DNA of 64,000 nt from Mangifera indica. Taxonomy: Eukaryota; Streptophyta; Magnoliopsida; Sapindales; Anacardiaceae. This document shows positions 59,893 through 64,000 of the stretch, piece by piece. The DNA is taken from NCBI RefSeq assembly GCF_011075055.1, contig NC_058143.1, positions 9,873,057 through 9,937,056 on the forward strand. The letters are read 5' to 3'. The notes beneath the pieces were generated by a model. That model had not been told where the DNA came from. It saw nothing but the letters and a program-made list of their open reading frames with translations, and ran no database searches. Both the position numbers and the translations under genes were made by a program. The first letter of the stretch is position 1. The number at the start of each line of letters is the position of its first letter.

Positions 59893-62081
59893 TAGAGGTG
59901 TCCATGGGTCAGACTTTAGGCCAACACAATGATAGACCTTTAAGCTAGGCCGACCCATGGAATTTTTAAGGTCTAAGACCCAACCCCATATATAGGGTCA
60001 AGCAAGGTTGGGCCTTAATCGGGTCAACCCATTTAAACAAATTTAATTAAAAAATTTACATATAAATTAATTTTCAATTATTAAAATCGAGGACAATATT
60101 CTAAATATAATCAATTTTGACTCAATCCTTTATAAACATGATTATCTCGACCATGTTTGGGTGTAAATTAGATCACCTATCCTCTAGCATGCATCCACTT
60201 ATACTAAAAACAGATTCTGATGCTACAGTTGACACCAGAGGTGTTAGTATATCTCAGGCCATGGCGACAAGGATGGGAAAAGTTTCTACCTTGTCTTTCC
60301 ACCATGCCAAATCATCTAGTTTTTTAACATTATATTTTTGAACAATTTTTAGATAATATTCAATGTTGATATAATTATAAAATTGATCATGATTTGCACT
60401 TTGACTGGCAGACTGCTTACTTTTAGCAAGAGTGACCATATGTGTGAACTTTTTTTGCCTAAACTACCGGAACTTACCTTTGGTATAGAACTTTGTCTAG
60501 TCCTTCCATATTTTAGTTCATAAATACTATACATTTTAAGTAAAAAATCTTGAATATATTTAATATAACATCAAATAGTTGGAATAAAGAAAGAAATTTC
60601 ACTCTAATATTTTTAAAATTTTTGTTTCATTTGCTTAGATATATTCTGACAAGTATGATGAGAGTCGTGAGACCCATGTTTTTTAAAAAGATAATTTATT
60701 TCTACTATACTATTTATTATTGAATAAGTAGATGGATAATACACACATGAAGAATGGTTTGCGGTTGTCTTCAATGACTCTAACATGTTCATTAGAGACA
60801 TAGTTATCTCCTAATCTTGATCTGTCAAAAAACAAGATTTTTCAAATATTTTGGTTGAGTATTGAAATATCGTGTTATAAGAATTTTACATTCTTCGATG
60901 CTTTCAACATGAGGTACATTGAATTCTATTTAGTTTTAATATCTACTTTTAATTGAACACTATTTTACATTATCTATTCTAAAATTTTATCTTCTGTATA
61001 GCTAAAAGATTGATCAAAAGTAACTACATATATGACCATGTAGTCCTGCATTTTCATTTGATCATTTATGAAAGTTGACATTTCTCCTATGTGTTCGAAA
61101 CTGCTCGGAACTCTTACTGAACTAGAGTTAGGACCAACGAATCGTGATTGGGTGAATACAATTTGTTTTTATCCTTTGAGCTCATGTGAAATTTTTTTAC
61201 AATAATCAGTAATGTGTTAGTGAAGATGTTCCGTGCCACTCGTATTTACACATGTCAAACAAGAACCATAATGTTTACATATCACTTGGCGAATTAATTT
61301 TCTTTTAATTGTTTCCTCTATTTTATCGAAATGCTCCCACACATTGACGTTTGTTTTCTTTTTCTCTTTATCGAATGTGAAGTTGTGCCTATACCACTTT
61401 AATTGTTGGTATTCCACCTATTCTACCTTGTGCATCATCAATAATATCATCCACATTAGCATGATAATATTTAAATGGATTGAATTTATTTGACATTTGA
61501 TTCATTTGTAATATTTTGTAATAATAAAATTGAAATGAAAATGAAATTATAAACATAGAGAATTATTATTTATGAATTCAGACAGTTTCAAAAAGAAAGT
61601 TGATGAAAGAAAATGAGATTGAGAATATAATAAAAGAATTGAGATTGAGAGATTTGTAAATAAAATTGGTAAATAGAAAAAATTTAGGTTGTTTATGTAG
61701 AAGAAAACAAATTAAAACAAAGACTTCTGCTTGTATGGTAGAAGTCGTTTTGGCTTTTGCCACTTTTACTTTGACAGCTTGCTAGAGCAAAAGCCAAATT
61801 TTTTTTTTTTTATATATTTTAACAATAATGAGCAGAAGCCGTTTTGCTTCTGCCACTACTACTTTAGTAGTTTGCCAAAGCAAAAGCCAATTTTTTTATT
61901 TTTTATATTTCAACAATAATGGGTTGGGTTGAGTCGATCCAAGGGCCTAACACCTAAGCCCACAACCTGGCTTAGAAGGCCCATGAGTTGGACCCAACAT
62001 GCTACAATGCTAGGTAGGCCTTATTATTGGGTTTCAGGCCTGGCTAGGCCTCTATTTGCCCTGACCCAATTAACATGTCTA
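59893..62081 (-). mobile_element. degenerate BED-finger hAT transposon, copy 2, with 6/8 target duplication
   Basis: 2.2 kb. Left end TAGAGGTGTCCATGGGTCAG; reverse strand of the right end TAGACATGTTAATTGGGTCA. Both ends are rich in 'ggcc' words, as in Ac-like hATs. Flanking octamers GCCTAGGG (59885-59892) and GAGTAGGG (62082-62089) match at 6 of 8. It codes a broken BED-finger transposase on the minus strand and is homologous to 49640-51700. Confidence 0.75.
60100..61480 (-). pseudogene. hAT transposase with BED zinc finger (degenerate)
   Basis: Minus strand. The N-terminal finger is visible at 61217-61350: VNVWEHFDKIE, then ICKHYGSCL and NTSGTEHLH, matching the BED pattern 'vW.hF.k.......C.hC........tS.L..H' with the first Cys kept and the second replaced by Tyr. 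Downstream to 60100 the frame is broken many times; only short stretches align with copy 1. Confidence 0.65.
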
Positions 62082-62089
62082 GAGTAGGG

Positions 62090-63600
62090 TGGTAGTTGAA
62101 ACTTAACTTGTTGCATGTGAATTGAAATAAAAAATAAGTAGAGATCTACTTAAACCTTAGGTTAATCATGGAATCTTGATCTTTTTATAGTTACATGTTA
62201 GTGTTTAGTTGATAATGTGATGTTAGAGCTATTGAAATCAGGTGACATTCCAACCATGAATGGCTTGGAATTTATTTTGTTAATGTCATGTACGACCGTG
62301 GTAGCAGTAGTCATGATCGTGCATAGACACATGATGCTTTAAGTTTTAACAAGTGTATGCTTGTATATGTTGGTGTATACACTTGCACATCCATACCCTA
62401 AAACTTGAATCACTGATGGACATATGGACAATTTGGAGGTACAATCGTTCATAGATTGAAATCAACAGTTAGCTTCATGTACGCTTGCACACTTGAAAGG
62501 GTCATGCACTTACATGGCTATACAAAATTTCATAAATACCTTTAGGATTGTAGAGAAGATGATGAACAACGAGGAAGATAATGTACATTCGTGCACTCAC
62601 AAAGGTTACACTTGTACATAGAATAAAATAACATGTATGTACAAGCGTACACTTGTACATAGTCAAACAAACAATCGTACATAGATAAGACTGTGCATGC
62701 CCATAATTTGGTTATGTACAATTGTGTACCAATTCATTTTGAATGACTTTGAATGAGAATTCTTAGATGGGCCTTGGAGATAGAATTATAACTTTGACAC
62801 TTAAAGATGATATATACACTCAAGTAGAGATGAAAAGAATTATAAAGATAACTATGATAGTTTCGAGCGATTAGGTGTTGATAGGGATAAAAAATAATTA
62901 GAGAATTGAGATAAACTAATATCTACAAATTATCGATTTATGAAATTATAGGTTGACTTGAGAAAGTGCTCTAATTTATACTTTTATTAGTACAATTAAC
63001 ATTATCATTTGTTGTCATTTTTTATTTGAAATAAGAAAGAGAGGAAGAAAGGGGTAAGGCTGAAAGAAAAGAAAATAATTACATTTTTATATAATTTTGA
63101 TATTTAAAAAATTATTTTTGATTCGGTTAATTTGAATTATATGATAATTTTGAAAGTAAAATAATATAAATAAAATAATAATTTTACGTTTTAATATTTT
63201 ATTATTTTATAAAACACGGCTAAACTACTACAAAATTTTTTGTCTAAAAATTCTTGAGCAACCATGTCTTTTAAAATGACGAAATCATGAACATCTTCTA
63301 AAGTTTCATATAATTTCTTACAAATTTGAAAGGAAATTCCATAGAAACCTTCCCTGTAAAAAATAAATTAATTACATGTGTAAAATATTTTTTTCTTTTT
63401 ACTAATGAACTCTTAAAAGGATATTATTTATAATTTTAGAATCTTTTCACATTGGATTCCAGATCCAAGGGTCGAGATTTTTTAAAAGATTAATTAAAAA
63501 AAAAAAAAAAAGATAAGATGACAAGATTTAATTTCCTTACATGGTCCGATTGCTTTGTACTGACATAAATGAATACAAATTAATGTTTAACATTTTTAAT
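62090..63600. other. intergenic; GTACA-rich patch, then AT-rich sequence
   Basis: 62280-62720 is full of alternating words such as 'cttgtacatag', 'tcgtacatag', 'tgtacgcttgcacacttg' and 'gcgtacacttgtacat'. The rest is AT-rich with an A run at 63497-63515. No gene is seen. Confidence 0.4.
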
Positions 63601-64000
63601 TCCCGAACTTGATTCTCTCTTTAATAACACGTGGACGTCCAAGATTCGACAAGCACGGGACAACAATTTCGTAGCCGCAGGCAATCACATTTCCCCAATC
63701 AATTATCTGTTTTCTTTCGGGGCTCTTTACGATCTCTGCTTTTTCTTTACGAAACTACCGTCGAGACTAGAGAGACGAATTCAGGTACGTGATGGATCAC
63801 CGATTCCTTCCCTAGAAATCTCTGCTGTAGTTTTATAATTTCGTTTATGGAATCTGAAATCGACAATTTCTCTCATTTGATTTTGAAGCAAAATTAGTCA
63901 GTTTTTGGAAGTGATTTCGGTTAAATTTCTCGATTTTTAAGTTTTCTATTTGATTTCTCATTCAAAAGAAGTTTCTGTTGTTTTAATTGGCGGGATTTGT
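63601..64000 (+). promoter_or_regulatory. promoter and 5' UTR of a plus-strand gene that continues past the window
   Basis: A G-box CACGTG at 63628-63633 is followed immediately by GACGTC (63634-63639), both bZIP-type sites. After a CT-rich leader ('tttttctttacgaaactacc', 'tcgagactagagagacgaat') a splice donor fits at 63785 (ATTCAG|GTACGTG). The following ~215 bases look like a first intron in the 5' UTR ('tctctgctgtagttttataatt', T-rich). The coding part is outside, so the product is unknown. Confidence 0.5.

Noticed and set aside
63480..63515. A run near 63497 as the 3' poly(A) of a LINE or SINE
   Set aside because: No LINE or SINE body or target duplication was found next to it.
1..64000. 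tRNA, rRNA and CRISPR loci
   Set aside because: I looked for tRNA B-box style GGTTCGA contexts, rRNA-like blocks and regularly spaced repeats; the GTTCGA words found (for example 57720-57920) belong to MITE arms and no array has regular spacers.

Overview
This is a plant nuclear genome window, most likely from a eudicot (perhaps woody). It is very AT-rich, its genes have GT-AG introns, and it carries Ty1/copia and Ty3/gypsy retrotransposons, an L1-type LINE, hAT and Mutator-like elements and several MITE families. I found no tRNA, rRNA or CRISPR locus. Only two genes look alive or nearly so. One is a six-exon J-domain protein gene on the + strand (30738-38515). The other is an intronless gamma-glutamylcyclotransferase/AIG2-like gene on the - strand (45366-45938). 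A third locus (52792-56797, -) is a pfkB-type sugar/nucleoside kinase that still shows five exons but has clearly decayed. The last few hundred bases look like the promoter and 5' UTR of a + strand gene that continues outside the window.

Layout. 1-4900: a hAT-type MITE (219-783) and old AT-rich dispersed repeats. 4930-12640: a minus-strand LINE whose endonuclease domain is split by a nearly complete minus-strand copia element (7025-12180, with LTRs, primer-binding site, gag, protease, integrase, RT and RNase H). 12640-15096: relics, including a degenerate tandem array and a small foldback MITE. 15097-17142: a non-autonomous Mutator-like element with long terminal inverted repeats. 17330-24000: broken gypsy sequence with a copia RT fragment in the opposite orientation and a 4-kb DUF659-type hAT transposon inside gag. 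24000-29750: old repeat sequence with one hAT transposase fragment. 29814-30284: a hAT MITE just upstream of the J-protein gene.

The most unusual object is in intron 1 of the J-protein gene, at 31127-33597. It is a 2.5-kb unit bounded by two LTR-like sequences in INVERTED orientation, each with a TATA box and a purine tract on its inner side, flanked by the same 5-bp sequence. Inside is a long open frame of unknown function (one in-frame stop) followed by a recognisable fragment of a lysine/histidine-transporter-like (LHT) amino acid permease. It looks like an LTR-element derivative that captured a host gene fragment.

38516-45365 holds a degenerate hAT (39480-41340), AT-rich repeats, a perfect 60-bp tandem duplication, a perfect GC-rich 27-bp inverted repeat and a hAT MITE. 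After the cyclotransferase gene come a Mutator-type foldback element with a perfect 9-bp duplication (46789-47485), a MITE nested in another copy of its own family (47670-48663), one of two related BED-finger hAT copies (49640-51700; its relative is at 59893-62081), a 33-base G run, the kinase pseudogene, and further MITEs to the right edge. Nothing suggests that the two intact genes work together. The window is best read as a gene-poor, repeat-rich interval in which successive nested insertions can be ordered in time.
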